A DNA stretch of 64,000 nt from Methylomicrobium sp035916875 (GCF_035916875.1 NZ_JAXUHN010000087.1:1-64000); one strand, 5' to 3'. Numbered from the stretch's first letter, positions 1-8,484 are shown. Notes: generated by a model not told the origin, from the sequence alone. Made by a program: numbers and translations.

Positions 1-509
1 AGAAAATCGACCAGTTCGACGACTTCTTCCTTCGCTTCCTCGCAGCCGGCCACATCGGCAAAGTGGACCGTGCGCTTGTCTTCCTCGAGCAGCTTCGCCT
101 TGCTTTTGCCGAAACTGCCTGCGCCGCCGGCCTGCTGGCGCCGCATATAGATCACCCAGACCGCAATCAACAACAGCATCGGAAACCATGACACAAAGAT
201 TTGCATCAGGAACGACTGCTTGGGCGGAGCAACGGTGCGGATCTGCACCCCGGCGGCCAACAAATCGTCGATCATGTGCGGATCGTCCGGATTGATCGTC
301 TCCAGATCCTGACCATCATTGGTACGTATCTTGACCTGATCGCCCATTATTTCGACGCGCGTAATTTGCTTCGCTTTAACCTTGCCGAGAAAATCCGAAT
401 AAGCGATGCTGTCCAGCGCTGGCGGCCGTGTATTAAAGCGATTGAAAACTAATAGCAAGCCGGTGATCAGGATCGACCAGAGCAGCAGGTTGTATAGATT
501 CATCTTCAT
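1..509 (-). CDS. ftsH: ATP-dependent zinc metalloprotease FtsH (5' part, runs off window)
   Basis: Only the N-terminal ~169 codons are present; the gene continues past base 1. FtsH is a hexameric inner-membrane AAA+ protease that degrades misfolded membrane proteins and short-lived regulators such as LpxC. A first membrane helix (LLLWSILITGLLLVF) is followed by a periplasmic domain, a second helix in the family block SWFPMLLLIAVWVIYMRRQ, the linker SFGKSKAKLLEEDK, and the start of the AAA module (FADVAGCEEAKEEVVELVDFL-like). This matches E. coli FtsH block for block. I start at the ATG at 509, which has an AGGAG ribosome site 8 bases upstream; a second ATG at 503 is possible. The usual upstream partner rlmE is absent; a sigma-factor gene lies 117 bases upstream on the same strand. 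The catalytic HEXXH is outside the window. Confidence 0.96.
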   Translation of the reverse strand, partial: MKMNLYNLLLWSILITGLLLVFNRFNTRPPALDSIAYSDFLGKVKAKQITRVEIMGDQVKIRTNDGQDLETINPDDPHMIDDLLAAGVQIRTVAPPKQSFLMQIFVSWFPMLLLIAVWVIYMRRQQAGGAGSFGKSKAKLLEEDKRTVHFADVAGCEEAKEEVVELVDF

Positions 510-626
510 TTTTCTCTCTCCTGACCATTTATCATTTTTAGGTTCTTCTTCAGCGGCTTAAAAACCTATTATTTTAATCAATTAATGGGCGCAGCCGTTG
601 GTATTTTCAAGACCCATGGGCTAATG

Positions 627-1976
627 TTACAGAAAACTGCTCAATTGCCCACCAAAATGGCGTTTGATTTTGCTCAACGCCCCGACTTCAATTTGCCTGA
701 CCCTTTCGCGCGTCAGGTTCAATTCCAAGCCGATTTCCTTCAACGTCAACTCCCGGTCGGTATCGACGCCAAAATGTTCACAAATAATTTTTGACTCTCT
801 CGGGCTTAGTATTTTAAGAGCTTGTGCAAGTAAATGCTCGAGATCGGACTGCGCAAGCATTCCAAAAGGCGGGGCGAAAATATGCTGTTCGAGAAAATCG
901 ATCGGCGCAAACGCCTCTTCCTCGTCTTCAGGCGAAGACTCGATAGGCACCGCGGTTTGCGAAATCGACAGAATCGCATCGATTTCTTGGGGAGACAGGC
1001 CGGTATGCTCGGCCAAATCGTGCAATGAAGGTTCCTTTCCTGTACACGCCAATAGCCGTTCGCGGTCACGGAAAAATTTGTTGATCAGGCAGACTTGTCC
1101 GCACGGAATCCTGACTACACGCTCGGAGCGGGACAGCGCCCTTGAAATCGCTTGCCTAATCCAATAACCGGCATAGGTAGAAAACTTGAACCCGAGGCGA
1201 TAATCGTAACGGTCCACCGCTTTCAACAAACCGGTTTGACCTTCCTGAACCAGATCGTCGAAATCCAGAAATCCGCCTCTATAATGGTTCGCAATGAACA
1301 ACACCAGACCCGAGTTTGCGATCACCAGTTGTTGGCGAAATTCGAGCCAACGACGTTCCAGTTTAAGCAAGCCTTCAATATACAACTGACTGTCCTGTCC
1401 ATCCGACAGAAGCCATTGTCGCCGCCCAACATGTTGCAAATTCAATTCGAGCATTTGATCAATATCGGCGCAGCGTAGGCTTATCCGCGAGCTGTGTTCG
1501 CGGGTAGGCGCATAGCCGTCTCGTTCCTTTCTGCCAGCATAGCAGTGCAGACCGACCAGTTGCGTGAGATCCTTGAAAGTAAAAGGAAACCATTGCAAGG
1601 CTTTGCGCATGTCCTCTGCGTCAGCCGCTGTCGGCTCTTGCATGATGCGCCGATAACATTCACGAATGGCAGCCAGACACGACGCCAGTTCGGAGGACAA
1701 TTTTGCCTCTTCGTCAGGCTCCTCAGCTTCCTTGTAAAGCTGTTGTTCATACTCCTTCAACAACCACAGCGGCGTCAAGGTGGATTGCGCCAAGGCATTG
1801 ACCAAATCGACCTTCCCGCTTTTCAGCCGCCTTGCAATCAGAATATTCGGGTCTTCGGCATCGGAGACGGCACGCTCCGCACATTCGGGCGCCTGATCGA
1901 ACGATGGATAGACGATTTCGTGGTGAATATCCTCTCGCAATACTGAAGAATGTTCTTCTACTATCGTGACAGCCAT
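627..1976 (-). CDS. Divergent RpoD-like sigma-70 family RNA polymerase sigma factor
   Basis: A 449-residue sigma factor that would direct RNA polymerase to a subset of promoters. The C-terminal half is clear. Region 2 holds FDDLVQEGQTGLLKAVDRYD and FSTYAGYWIRQAISRAL (compare [20 protein letters not shown] in RpoD). Region 3 follows (RIPCGQVCLINKFFRDRERL), then region 4.2 with a helix-turn-helix LTLKEIGLELNLTRERVRQIE. The N-terminal ~200 residues are unlike the usual region 1.1; a segment near LKSGKVDLVNAL faintly recalls the RpoD start of the non-conserved region. The length lies between RpoS (~330) and RpoD (~610), so I call it an alternative group-2-like factor rather than the housekeeping one. 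Start: ATG at 1976 with GAGGAGG six bases upstream; that motif excludes the TTG 15 bases earlier. It does not look like RpoH or RpoS. Confidence 0.85.
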   Translation of the reverse strand: MAVTIVEEHSSVLREDIHHEIVYPSFDQAPECAERAVSDAEDPNILIARRLKSGKVDLVNALAQSTLTPLWLLKEYEQQLYKEAEEPDEEAKLSSELASCLAAIRECYRRIMQEPTAADAEDMRKALQWFPFTFKDLTQLVGLHCYAGRKERDGYAPTREHSSRISLRCADIDQMLELNLQHVGRRQWLLSDGQDSQLYIEGLLKLERRWLEFRQQLVIANSGLVLFIANHYRGGFLDFDDLVQEGQTGLLKAVDRYDYRLGFKFSTYAGYWIRQAISRALSRSERVVRIPCGQVCLINKFFRDRERLLACTGKEPSLHDLAEHTGLSPQEIDAILSISQTAVPIESSPEDEEEAFAPIDFLEQHIFAPPFGMLAQSDLEHLLAQALKILSPRESKIICEHFGVDTDRELTLKEIGLELNLTRERVRQIEVGALSKIKRHFGGQLSSFL

Positions 1977-2432
1977 GCTTATCCTCCTCAAAACACTTTT
2001 GGAAGCAACGATCTAGCGTATTCCCAAAAAGTATCGAAACACTGTTTAGCATCGAATGAAAATGATTTCTTATATTTGTAACCGCATAATGCCGAAACGC
2101 CAGGTCGGTGAAGCATACTGAACGACAACCCTAGACAAAGTTCGTTCGACACTCTGAAAATCATCCGCGGCTCGTCTGAGTTTCGATGCGAGCAACTATC
2201 AGACAACATCTTGATAAATTAGTTTATTTATTGAGAAATATCATTTTCATTGTTCTGCGCCGGGGCGTTTGCAATGTAACAAGTTTCAGAGTCTGCGTCA
2301 AATAATATTTATACAAAAACTGTACAAACATGAACAGCATCGTTTCCCGTTCAAATAGTCGCGACAAACAGCAAGCAGGGGCCGGAATCGTTTGCCGGCT
2401 TTGGAATTCGGATCGAGGGAATAAGGGGTAAT
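1977..2432. other. Intergenic region, AT-rich, upstream of the sigma factor
   Basis: No convincing gene. Two copies of AATGAAAATGAT lie in opposite orientation, at 2055-2066 and 2240-2251. The sequence is AT-rich around 2210-2260 and could hold the sigma-factor promoter, but I cannot place -35/-10 boxes with confidence. Confidence 0.5.
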
Positions 2433-2786
2433 CTATTTTTCTTCCAAGGGCATTTCTTCGAACTGTATTCCGTCCCAGCCGTATTTGATGAAATTGCGGA
2501 TATTTTGATGGCTCTTGCCGTCGGGGTCGCCGAGCACATCCAATCGATAAAAATCGCCGAACAGATTCAAGGTCTGCTGCTTATTCAGATCATGCAGCAG
2601 CGCAAAAGCGAAAATCTTGCAGGAGCCTTCGTTGACGCCCGCCAAATTGACGAGACATTGCTCGCCCAGACCGTTGCTGAATTCGACCGGGTGATAATCA
2701 TAGTGCTCGGTGATCACGGCGATCGTGTCCTGAAAGCTGAGGGGAACGTTGGTTTTGATTTTTTCTAAAAAAGACGAAATAGACAT
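2433..2786 (-). CDS. HopJ type III effector family protein
   Basis: A 117-residue protein with the full HopJ-family signature: ITEHYDYHPVEFSNG near the N-terminus, NEGSCKIFAFALLH in the middle, and LGDPDGKSHQNIRNFIKYGWDGI at the C-terminus. The family is named after a Pseudomonas syringae effector but is widespread in free-living gammaproteobacteria that lack type III secretion, so the name should not be read as a function. There is no signal peptide or membrane helix, so it is probably cytoplasmic. It stands alone, without operon partners, and no type III genes are in the window. The ribosome site before the ATG at 2786 is weak. Family assignment is firm; role unknown. Confidence 0.88.
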   Translation of the reverse strand: MSISSFLEKIKTNVPLSFQDTIAVITEHYDYHPVEFSNGLGEQCLVNLAGVNEGSCKIFAFALLHDLNKQQTLNLFGDFYRLDVLGDPDGKSHQNIRNFIKYGWDGIQFEEMPLEEK

Positions 2787-3004
2787 TGTGTTAGTAAGAT
2801 CAATGAGTAATGTAAAATGGCTAAGGGTAATCGATTTGGGCCAATTTATAAAGCATCCCGCGCTGGCCCCAAAATGTTCATTACACTTTAATCCGATCGA
2901 CGCTTGAAATCAGCAAGCTTTTAATTTTTAACTTCTGATCTATATTTAGCTGGACTGTGTTTTTTGATCAGCCAACGCAGCCTTGACGGTTGAATCCCGG
3001 AGCA

Positions 3005-5038
3005 ATGAAATACATTAACGTTTTTTTATCGATCCTATTGCTCCAATGTGGTACAACCTTAGCCTTTGCCGCCCGGAACCGGCAATTGGATGTGATCGAT
3101 CTTCAACTGCGCTGGCATCATCAGTTCCAGTTTGCCGGCTATTACGCGGCCGTCGCCATGGGTTATTACCAACAGGAAGGGCTGGAGGTCAGGCTGCATG
3201 CCGGTGATCCCTCGCATCAACCCGTTCAGGAAGTCTTGTCCGGACGCGCGCACTATGCCGAAGGCAACAGCGAGGTCCTTTTCCAACGTTTGAAGGGTAA
3301 GCCGCTAATCGCGTTAGCGGCCATTTTTCAACATTCGCCGTCGATCCTGTTGACGCGCAAGGACACGGACATTGTTTCGGCGCATGACCTGGTCGGAAAA
3401 AAAGTAATGTTGATGAACCGGACAGAAGATGCTGACTTTCTGACCATGCTTTTGAACGAAGGCATTTCTGCCTCGCAAATCAATATCATCCCGAGCAGCT
3501 ACCGGATCGAAGATCTGATAGCCGGCAAAATCGACGCCTTCAATGCCTATTCGACCAACGAACCGTTTTTCCTGAAGCAACGCCATATCGACTACAACAT
3601 CATCGAGCCTAGCAACTACAGGGTCGATTTTTACAGCGACATTTTTTTCACTTCCGAACAAGAATTGCGCGATCACCCCAAGCGTGTTGAAAAGATGCTG
3701 CGCGCCACACTAAAAGGATGGCGATACGCGATGGACCACCCCGATCAGATCATCGATCTTTTGCTCAAAACCTATCATGTCGAAAAGTCACGGGCGCATC
3801 TCGAATTCGAAGCGGCCGAAATGCGGAAACTGATCCTTCCAGACATCATCGAAATCGGTCATATGAACCCCGAACGCTGGCAACACATGACGAACACTTT
3901 CGTCAAAGCAGGCCTGATTCCGGCTAACGATCTGCTAGACGGCTTCATCTATAGCAATACACCCAAGCGCTTGCCCGAGTGGGTCATACCCGTACTCGCG
4001 GCAACATCGGGCATCATACTCGCCATCTTGGCTGTGATCTATTATCTGGTGCAATTGAACCGACGCCTCGCTCTGACCCGGAGTCAGTTGCATATAGCCA
4101 ACACGGTGCTCTCGGGGGAGATCGTTGAACGCGAGGCGATCGAATTGAGTTTACGCGCCAGTGAAGCACGCTATCGCTCGCTCTTTGAAAACATGCTCGG
4201 CGGCTTCGCATTTTGCCAAATGCTTTATCGTAACGGGCAACCCGATGATTTGATCTATCTTGAGGTCAACCCGGCCTTTGCCGCATTGACCGGCTTGACA
4301 AATGTGGTCGGTAAAAAAATTTCCGAAGCCATTCCCGGCATCAAAGAATCCAATCCGGAAATCTTTACGATTTACGCACGCGTTGCGGAGGGCGGTCCTC
4401 CCGAGAAATTCGAAACCTTCGTAAAACCGCTCGAACTCTGGTTTTCGATCGCCGCCTACCATACCGGCGGCCATTGTTTCGTCGCGATGGTCGAAAACAT
4501 CACCGATCGCAAACAACTTCAACATAAATACGAGCACATGGCGCAGATCGATTATTTGACCGGCCTGGCCAATCGCCGGCACTTCATGCAACAGGCGGAG
4601 GCGGAACTGGCGCGCACGTTGCGCTACGGTGGCGCGCTGTCGCTGTTGATGCTCGATCTGGATAATTTTAAACAAATCAACGACAATTACGGCCATCTAA
4701 CCGGCGACAGGGTTTTGCAGACATTCAGCGAGCTTTGCCAATCAACGCTGCGCGAAGCCGATCTGATCGGACGTCTCGGCGGAGAAGAGTTTGTGATCAT
4801 GCTGCCGGCAACCGGCATCGCCGAAGCCGTCAAAGTCGCCGAACGACTGCGAAAAATGATCGCGGACATTTTCATCCCGCTGGAAGATGGTCAGCCTCTG
4901 CGATTTACCGTGTCGATCGGCGTCACCGCGCTCAATGAACTGTGCGCCCATATTGACGCGATGCTGCAAAAAGCGGATCAATCACTCTATAAAGCCAAGG
5001 AAGAGGGGCGCAACCGGGTCGTCTATGCGGATATTTAG
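3005..5038 (+). CDS. Periplasmic NMT1-type sensor with PAS and GGDEF domains (diguanylate cyclase)
   Basis: A 677-residue membrane protein predicted to make cyclic di-GMP in response to a periplasmic ligand. Order: signal segment (MKYINVFLSILLLQC); an NMT1/THI5-like solute-binding domain (~30-310, beginning DLQLRWHHQFQFAGYYAA); a membrane helix (~327-350); a PAS domain (~385-500); and a GGDEF domain (~515-677). The cyclase signature is intact (RLGGEEF near residue 592), and the RxxD motif (READ) just upstream is a candidate inhibitory I-site. No EAL domain is present. The binding domain is related to pyrimidine/thiamine-precursor or nitrate/sulfonate binding proteins, but the ligand cannot be read from sequence. 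Start: ATG at 3005 with GGAG upstream, preferred to a TTG at 2990. Apparently monocistronic. Confidence 0.93.
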   Translation: MKYINVFLSILLLQCGTTLAFAARNRQLDVIDLQLRWHHQFQFAGYYAAVAMGYYQQEGLEVRLHAGDPSHQPVQEVLSGRAHYAEGNSEVLFQRLKGKPLIALAAIFQHSPSILLTRKDTDIVSAHDLVGKKVMLMNRTEDADFLTMLLNEGISASQINIIPSSYRIEDLIAGKIDAFNAYSTNEPFFLKQRHIDYNIIEPSNYRVDFYSDIFFTSEQELRDHPKRVEKMLRATLKGWRYAMDHPDQIIDLLLKTYHVEKSRAHLEFEAAEMRKLILPDIIEIGHMNPERWQHMTNTFVKAGLIPANDLLDGFIYSNTPKRLPEWVIPVLAATSGIILAILAVIYYLVQLNRRLALTRSQLHIANTVLSGEIVEREAIELSLRASEARYRSLFENMLGGFAFCQMLYRNGQPDDLIYLEVNPAFAALTGLTNVVGKKISEAIPGIKESNPEIFTIYARVAEGGPPEKFETFVKPLELWFSIAAYHTGGHCFVAMVENITDRKQLQHKYEHMAQIDYLTGLANRRHFMQQAEAELARTLRYGGALSLLMLDLDNFKQINDNYGHLTGDRVLQTFSELCQSTLREADLIGRLGGEEFVIMLPATGIAEAVKVAERLRKMIADIFIPLEDGQPLRFTVSIGVTALNELCAHIDAMLQKADQSLYKAKEEGRNRVVYADI

Positions 5039-5096
5039 ATAAATGAGGGACATCCTACTCTTCATGGATTCGGTCAAAAATAACGTCTCGAAATTG

Positions 5097-5107
5097 CCCC
5101 CCCCCCC
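5097..5107. repeat. Run of 11 cytosines
   Basis: An uninterrupted C11 tract in the gap between the convergent diguanylate cyclase and bcp genes. It lies outside both reading frames and far from either start. Confidence 0.9.
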
Positions 5108-5148
5108 TGCACTGCGCGGGAGCGACAAGAAAATTGTTAGCGAAATCC

Positions 5149-5619
5149 TCAGATCAATGTTTCGACCGCGCTCAGCACTTCCTGCGCATGGCCCTTGACC
5201 TTGACCTTGCGCCATTCGCGCGCCAAGTTACCGCGGCTGTCGAACAAAAAGGTGCTGCGCTCGATACCGCGCACCTGTTTGCCGTACATGCTTTTCATTC
5301 TGATCACATCGAACAGTCCGCATAAAGTCTCATCGGGATCGGACAGCAGCTCGAACGGGAATTCCTGCTTGCATTTGAAACCTTCGTGCATCTTGATCGA
5401 ATCACGCGAAACGCCGAAAATAATTGTATTCAGCGCGGCAAAGCGCTCGTTGAGATCGCTAAAATCGCGACCCTCTTGCGTGCAACCTGGCGTATTATCT
5501 TTCGGATAGAAATACAATACGATATTTTTTCCCTGGTAATCGGTCAATCTGAGCGTTTTGCCGCCGGTGGACACAATTTCAAGATCGGGAATGGCGCTGC
5601 CAAGTGTCAACGTGGTCAT
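5149..5619 (-). CDS. bcp: Thiol peroxidase, PrxQ/Bcp peroxiredoxin family
   Basis: A 156-residue cytoplasmic peroxiredoxin that reduces hydrogen peroxide and organic peroxides using thioredoxin-type reductants. The active-site block YPKDNTPGCTQEGRDF places the peroxidatic cysteine at residue 46. The resolving cysteine found five residues later in E. coli Bcp is absent (GCTQEGR). Cys83, in the FKCKQEFPFELLSD segment, sits where alpha-3-type PrxQ enzymes keep theirs, so a C46-C83 disulfide is the likely mechanism; Cys100 is an alternative. It lies eight bases downstream of gcvR on the same strand, the arrangement known from E. coli, so they are probably cotranscribed. Start ATG at 5619; length is normal for the family. 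Confidence 0.95.
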   Translation of the reverse strand: MTTLTLGSAIPDLEIVSTGGKTLRLTDYQGKNIVLYFYPKDNTPGCTQEGRDFSDLNERFAALNTIIFGVSRDSIKMHEGFKCKQEFPFELLSDPDETLCGLFDVIRMKSMYGKQVRGIERSTFLFDSRGNLAREWRKVKVKGHAQEVLSAVETLI

Positions 5620-5627
5620 AGCAAATC

Positions 5628-6152
5628 CTATCGTTTGATCGGTTCGAGAATGGCATCAATATTCAGTTGATCGCAAAAATCTAAAAACTCCTCGCGCAAT
5701 GGCAGCAGGCGGATCTCCGGCGGAATCAGCACGATAAACTTGGTCGCGAATACTGAAGTTGAAATATAGGGCGCCTGATAGGAACTGCCCGAGATCTCCT
5801 CGACTTCAATCCCGCGCACGGTTAAAAATGCCGACACCGACTCGATGATGTTGTCACGATCGATCGACAACGTTTCGAGCGAGTAAGGCAGAAAATCTTT
5901 TTCCTTGTGCTCACGCTCGGGCCTGAGCATGTGGATTTTGATTTCCAGACGTTTTTCGACCGCCTCCATGACGCTTTCGAACTTGGCAATTTGATTCCAG
6001 TTGCCTTGTATCAAGAGATAGGCGGCATCCGTCTGCTCCAGACGGCTGAAACGGATTTCCACGATACTGCATTTGCAATCGCGGATAGTGGACAATATTT
6101 CAGTAATAAAATAATTCCGGTTATGTCCTAATACGGTAATGGCTAATTGCAT
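5628..6152 (-). CDS. gcvR: ACT-domain protein, GcvR-type glycine cleavage repressor
   Basis: A 174-residue protein with two ACT-like halves (LAITVLGHNRNYFITEILST at the start; DNIIESVSAFLTVRGIEVEE in the second half). In E. coli, GcvR binds glycine and antagonises the activator GcvA at the glycine cleavage operon. No DNA-binding domain is present, in line with that protein-protein mode. Adjacency to bcp supports orthology rather than some other ACT protein. No gcv genes or gcvA are in the window, so the target here is inferred from the family only. Start ATG at 6152; the ribosome site is weak (AGAAGAAAA). Confidence 0.82.
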   Translation of the reverse strand: MQLAITVLGHNRNYFITEILSTIRDCKCSIVEIRFSRLEQTDAAYLLIQGNWNQIAKFESVMEAVEKRLEIKIHMLRPEREHKEKDFLPYSLETLSIDRDNIIESVSAFLTVRGIEVEEISGSSYQAPYISTSVFATKFIVLIPPEIRLLPLREEFLDFCDQLNIDAILEPIKR

Positions 6153-6311
6153 ATTTTTCTTCTGTTTATCGGCTCATAGGGGCAATGTCGCAAAAACACC
6201 TTCGCTCAGCCTTAATTTTCCATTAAATAAATGAAAGATATTGGATTTTTTCGCGTCACGCAATAAACTAGCCCGCGAAAGAGTGTTATCTTACTACCAA
6301 AGAGCATCCAA

Positions 6312-7850
6312 ATGACAGAGTCAACATACAAAAAGAACAAGGACCGACGCTACCACATCAAGAGCAATGTGGAAGAAACTGATCCGGTTTTCGAGCCCTT
6401 GACCGACCTTGATGATGACGAGGACGCGATTGATCGTCTGCTGGTCAATACCGGTTTCGATCGCGATGAAGATATTTCTGCGCCGATGGCGTCGCAAGAC
6501 AAACTGTTGACCGTTTACACAGATCTGGTTTTCGAACCTGATGCGTTTAGCGATGACGAGGTGTTGTTCACGCTGAAAAACCAGGCAGACGACGATATCG
6601 AACCTGCCGATCTTGGCTCTCCGATTGCCGATATTGATCCATTGCAAGATGAAACAATATTCGCCGGCGATGAGTCGTTAGCGGTGCGGCATGATCCAGT
6701 ACCCGTTGAAGATGGCCGGTTTTCGACGCTCAATAATCATACCGCCCAAGTCAACGATTCGATCCTTGACCGCTTCATCCCGCCTGGCGATGCAGACGAA
6801 ACGATCGAGGCCGTCGATCGGGTCTCGCCCGTTTCCGGCTTCGCGCCGACCGAAGCGCCGAACATGGACTTCGCATCATGTGAAGATCATGATGCACTAT
6901 TCGATCAGCCGGCAACCGCGATCGAACTACAAACCGATCCGGTTCCGATGTGGCAAAGCCCCTGGGACGATGCCTTCGCAAATACGATGCCAGCTGAAGC
7001 GACTGACGAAAGCGCCGGCGATGATGACTCTGCCGAAGGCACCGCGTCCCGACAAACGTCTTTCGTGCAAGACATCCACCCCGACATTGCGCCGATTCCG
7101 ATCGATTGGGGCCGCTTGCTCTCGATGCAGGAAGACACAAGACAACAAATGGCGCAACTCGAAGAAAAAGCCCGAAAAGCCGGGCATCTTTCATACGCCG
7201 CGCTCGGCTTGTCTGTAACCGCCTTGTGCGTAGGGTTGACTGCCGGTTATCTGAATTTTCAGACGCGCGCTGAGCAGACCAAGTTAAAGGAAATGCAGAC
7301 TGTCTTTGAAGAAGATATGAACAGCCTGAACGAAAAATTCGACAGCAACAACCAGGCCGCGGAAGATAGCGCCGAAACTTCAAGCAGTCTGGCTGACGAA
7401 TCCATAATTATACCGAGAAAGAATCCGATTGCGGTAGACGAGGCGCTGCCTCCGAATACAGAATCGACTCAGGCGGCGGTAAAGCCAGCGCCGGGCATCG
7501 CCGGGAAAAAAATTGCCGCGCTACCCATGCGCAAAGGAGTCCCGCACCAATCGAAACCCGCGCTGAAAACGGCATCGCGCAAACCTTCTAGAAATCCGTC
7601 CGCCAACGAAACCGAGGCGAATTGGACGGTCAACCTGGCTTCCTTCAAACAAATACAAGAAGCCAGAAAAAAAGCAGCCGAATTCCGCAAAAAAGGTATA
7701 TCGGTCAAAGTAACGAAGGTCGATATCAAGCGCGCAACTTGGTACCGGCTCAGCGTGTCAGGCTTCAAAACACGGCAAGCCGCCAGCACCCAATCGACCC
7801 GATTGAAGAAACTGCTGCGCCTGAACTCGATCTGGGTCGCGGCTATTTAA
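6312..7850 (+). CDS. Acidic single-span membrane protein with C-terminal SPOR domain
   Basis: A 512-residue protein of unknown name. Residues 1-290 are strongly acidic and of low complexity (many Asp/Glu, e.g. DLDDDEDAIDRLL) with short hydrophobic patches. A short helix (~260-290, QMAQLEEKARKAG) precedes one membrane span at ~294-316 (ALGLSVTALCVGLTAGYL). A basic, Pro/Ala/Ser/Thr-rich linker then leads to a SPOR domain at ~435-512 (NWTVNLASFKQIQEARKKAA ... WYRLSVSGF). SPOR domains bind denuded septal peptidoglycan, so this is probably an inner-membrane protein with cytoplasmic N-terminus and periplasmic SPOR domain, recruited to division sites. It resembles DamX/FtsN in plan but lacks an ATPase domain. 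It is divergent from gcvR and monocistronic. Confidence 0.8.
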   Translation: MTESTYKKNKDRRYHIKSNVEETDPVFEPLTDLDDDEDAIDRLLVNTGFDRDEDISAPMASQDKLLTVYTDLVFEPDAFSDDEVLFTLKNQADDDIEPADLGSPIADIDPLQDETIFAGDESLAVRHDPVPVEDGRFSTLNNHTAQVNDSILDRFIPPGDADETIEAVDRVSPVSGFAPTEAPNMDFASCEDHDALFDQPATAIELQTDPVPMWQSPWDDAFANTMPAEATDESAGDDDSAEGTASRQTSFVQDIHPDIAPIPIDWGRLLSMQEDTRQQMAQLEEKARKAGHLSYAALGLSVTALCVGLTAGYLNFQTRAEQTKLKEMQTVFEEDMNSLNEKFDSNNQAAEDSAETSSSLADESIIIPRKNPIAVDEALPPNTESTQAAVKPAPGIAGKKIAALPMRKGVPHQSKPALKTASRKPSRNPSANETEANWTVNLASFKQIQEARKKAAEFRKKGISVKVTKVDIKRATWYRLSVSGFKTRQAASTQSTRLKKLLRLNSIWVAAI

Positions 7851-7907
7851 ATCGCCTTCGTCACATACGGCGGCCGCAAATCGCAAACCTACCGGTTACA
7901 CCGGATA

Positions 7908-8405
7908 TTATTTCTTAACAGGCTCGCTCGGCGCTTGCTGCACCGGCGCATCAACGTTTTTGGGAGGCTCGGCATTCGGTATTGTCGGTTCCGTTGTAGG
8001 CTCGTTATCTTTTGCGTCCGACTCGGACTGAATCATGATCGCCGAATAGCAGTTCATCATGCTCTCGGTAAGGTTGTTATGCGCATCGGCCAAAGCTTTC
8101 GGCGAACCGAAATCATGGCGCAACTCTTCCAACGTCTTTTTCGGATCGGACGCCTTCATCAAAGTCAACATTTTGGTGTAATTTTTATAAGCCGTCCGGC
8201 GATCGGGATCAAATTCGAAATAACCCGGCATGTTTTTCGTCGTCGTATCGACCACGCACTGAGCCATTTTTTCCGGATCGATTTTATAATCCTTCACGTC
8301 CTGTTCCTTCTTCATTTCTTCCAAAACAGCATCTTCATATTCACCCTTTTCAGCACAGGCCGTCACGAGCAAAGCAGAAATCGCAATGAGCAGAATTTTT
8401 TTCAT
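7908..8405 (-). CDS. Small predicted lipoprotein of unknown function
   Basis: A 165-residue precursor with a lipoprotein signal peptide: charged MKK, hydrophobic ILLIAISALLV, lipobox LVTAC with the lipidated Cys at residue 17. The mature part is hydrophilic and mostly helical, with two further cysteines (AQCVVD, MNCYSA) that could form a disulfide, and ends in a Pro/Glu/Thr/Ala-rich tail. No Asp follows the Cys, so export to the outer membrane is likely. I recognise no family. It lies downstream of no obvious partner; plsC is 79 bases upstream on the same strand but may be separately transcribed. Function unknown. Confidence 0.75.
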   Translation of the reverse strand: MKKILLIAISALLVTACAEKGEYEDAVLEEMKKEQDVKDYKIDPEKMAQCVVDTTTKNMPGYFEFDPDRRTAYKNYTKMLTLMKASDPKKTLEELRHDFGSPKALADAHNNLTESMMNCYSAIMIQSESDAKDNEPTTEPTIPNAEPPKNVDAPVQQAPSEPVKK

Positions 8406-8484
8406 TAAAGTAAAGCCTTAAGTAATTATTTAATAATTCATTGGCACAGGATTCAAGGTTCAACAGTGAAACTTGTACCAACTT

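Noticed and set aside
627..1991. Upstream TTG start for the sigma factor (five codons longer)
   Set aside because: Its codons form the AGGAGG ribosome site that serves the ATG at 1976.
2433..2786. Type III secretion effector
   Set aside because: Only the family name suggests it; no secretion genes are nearby and the family is common in bacteria lacking type III secretion.
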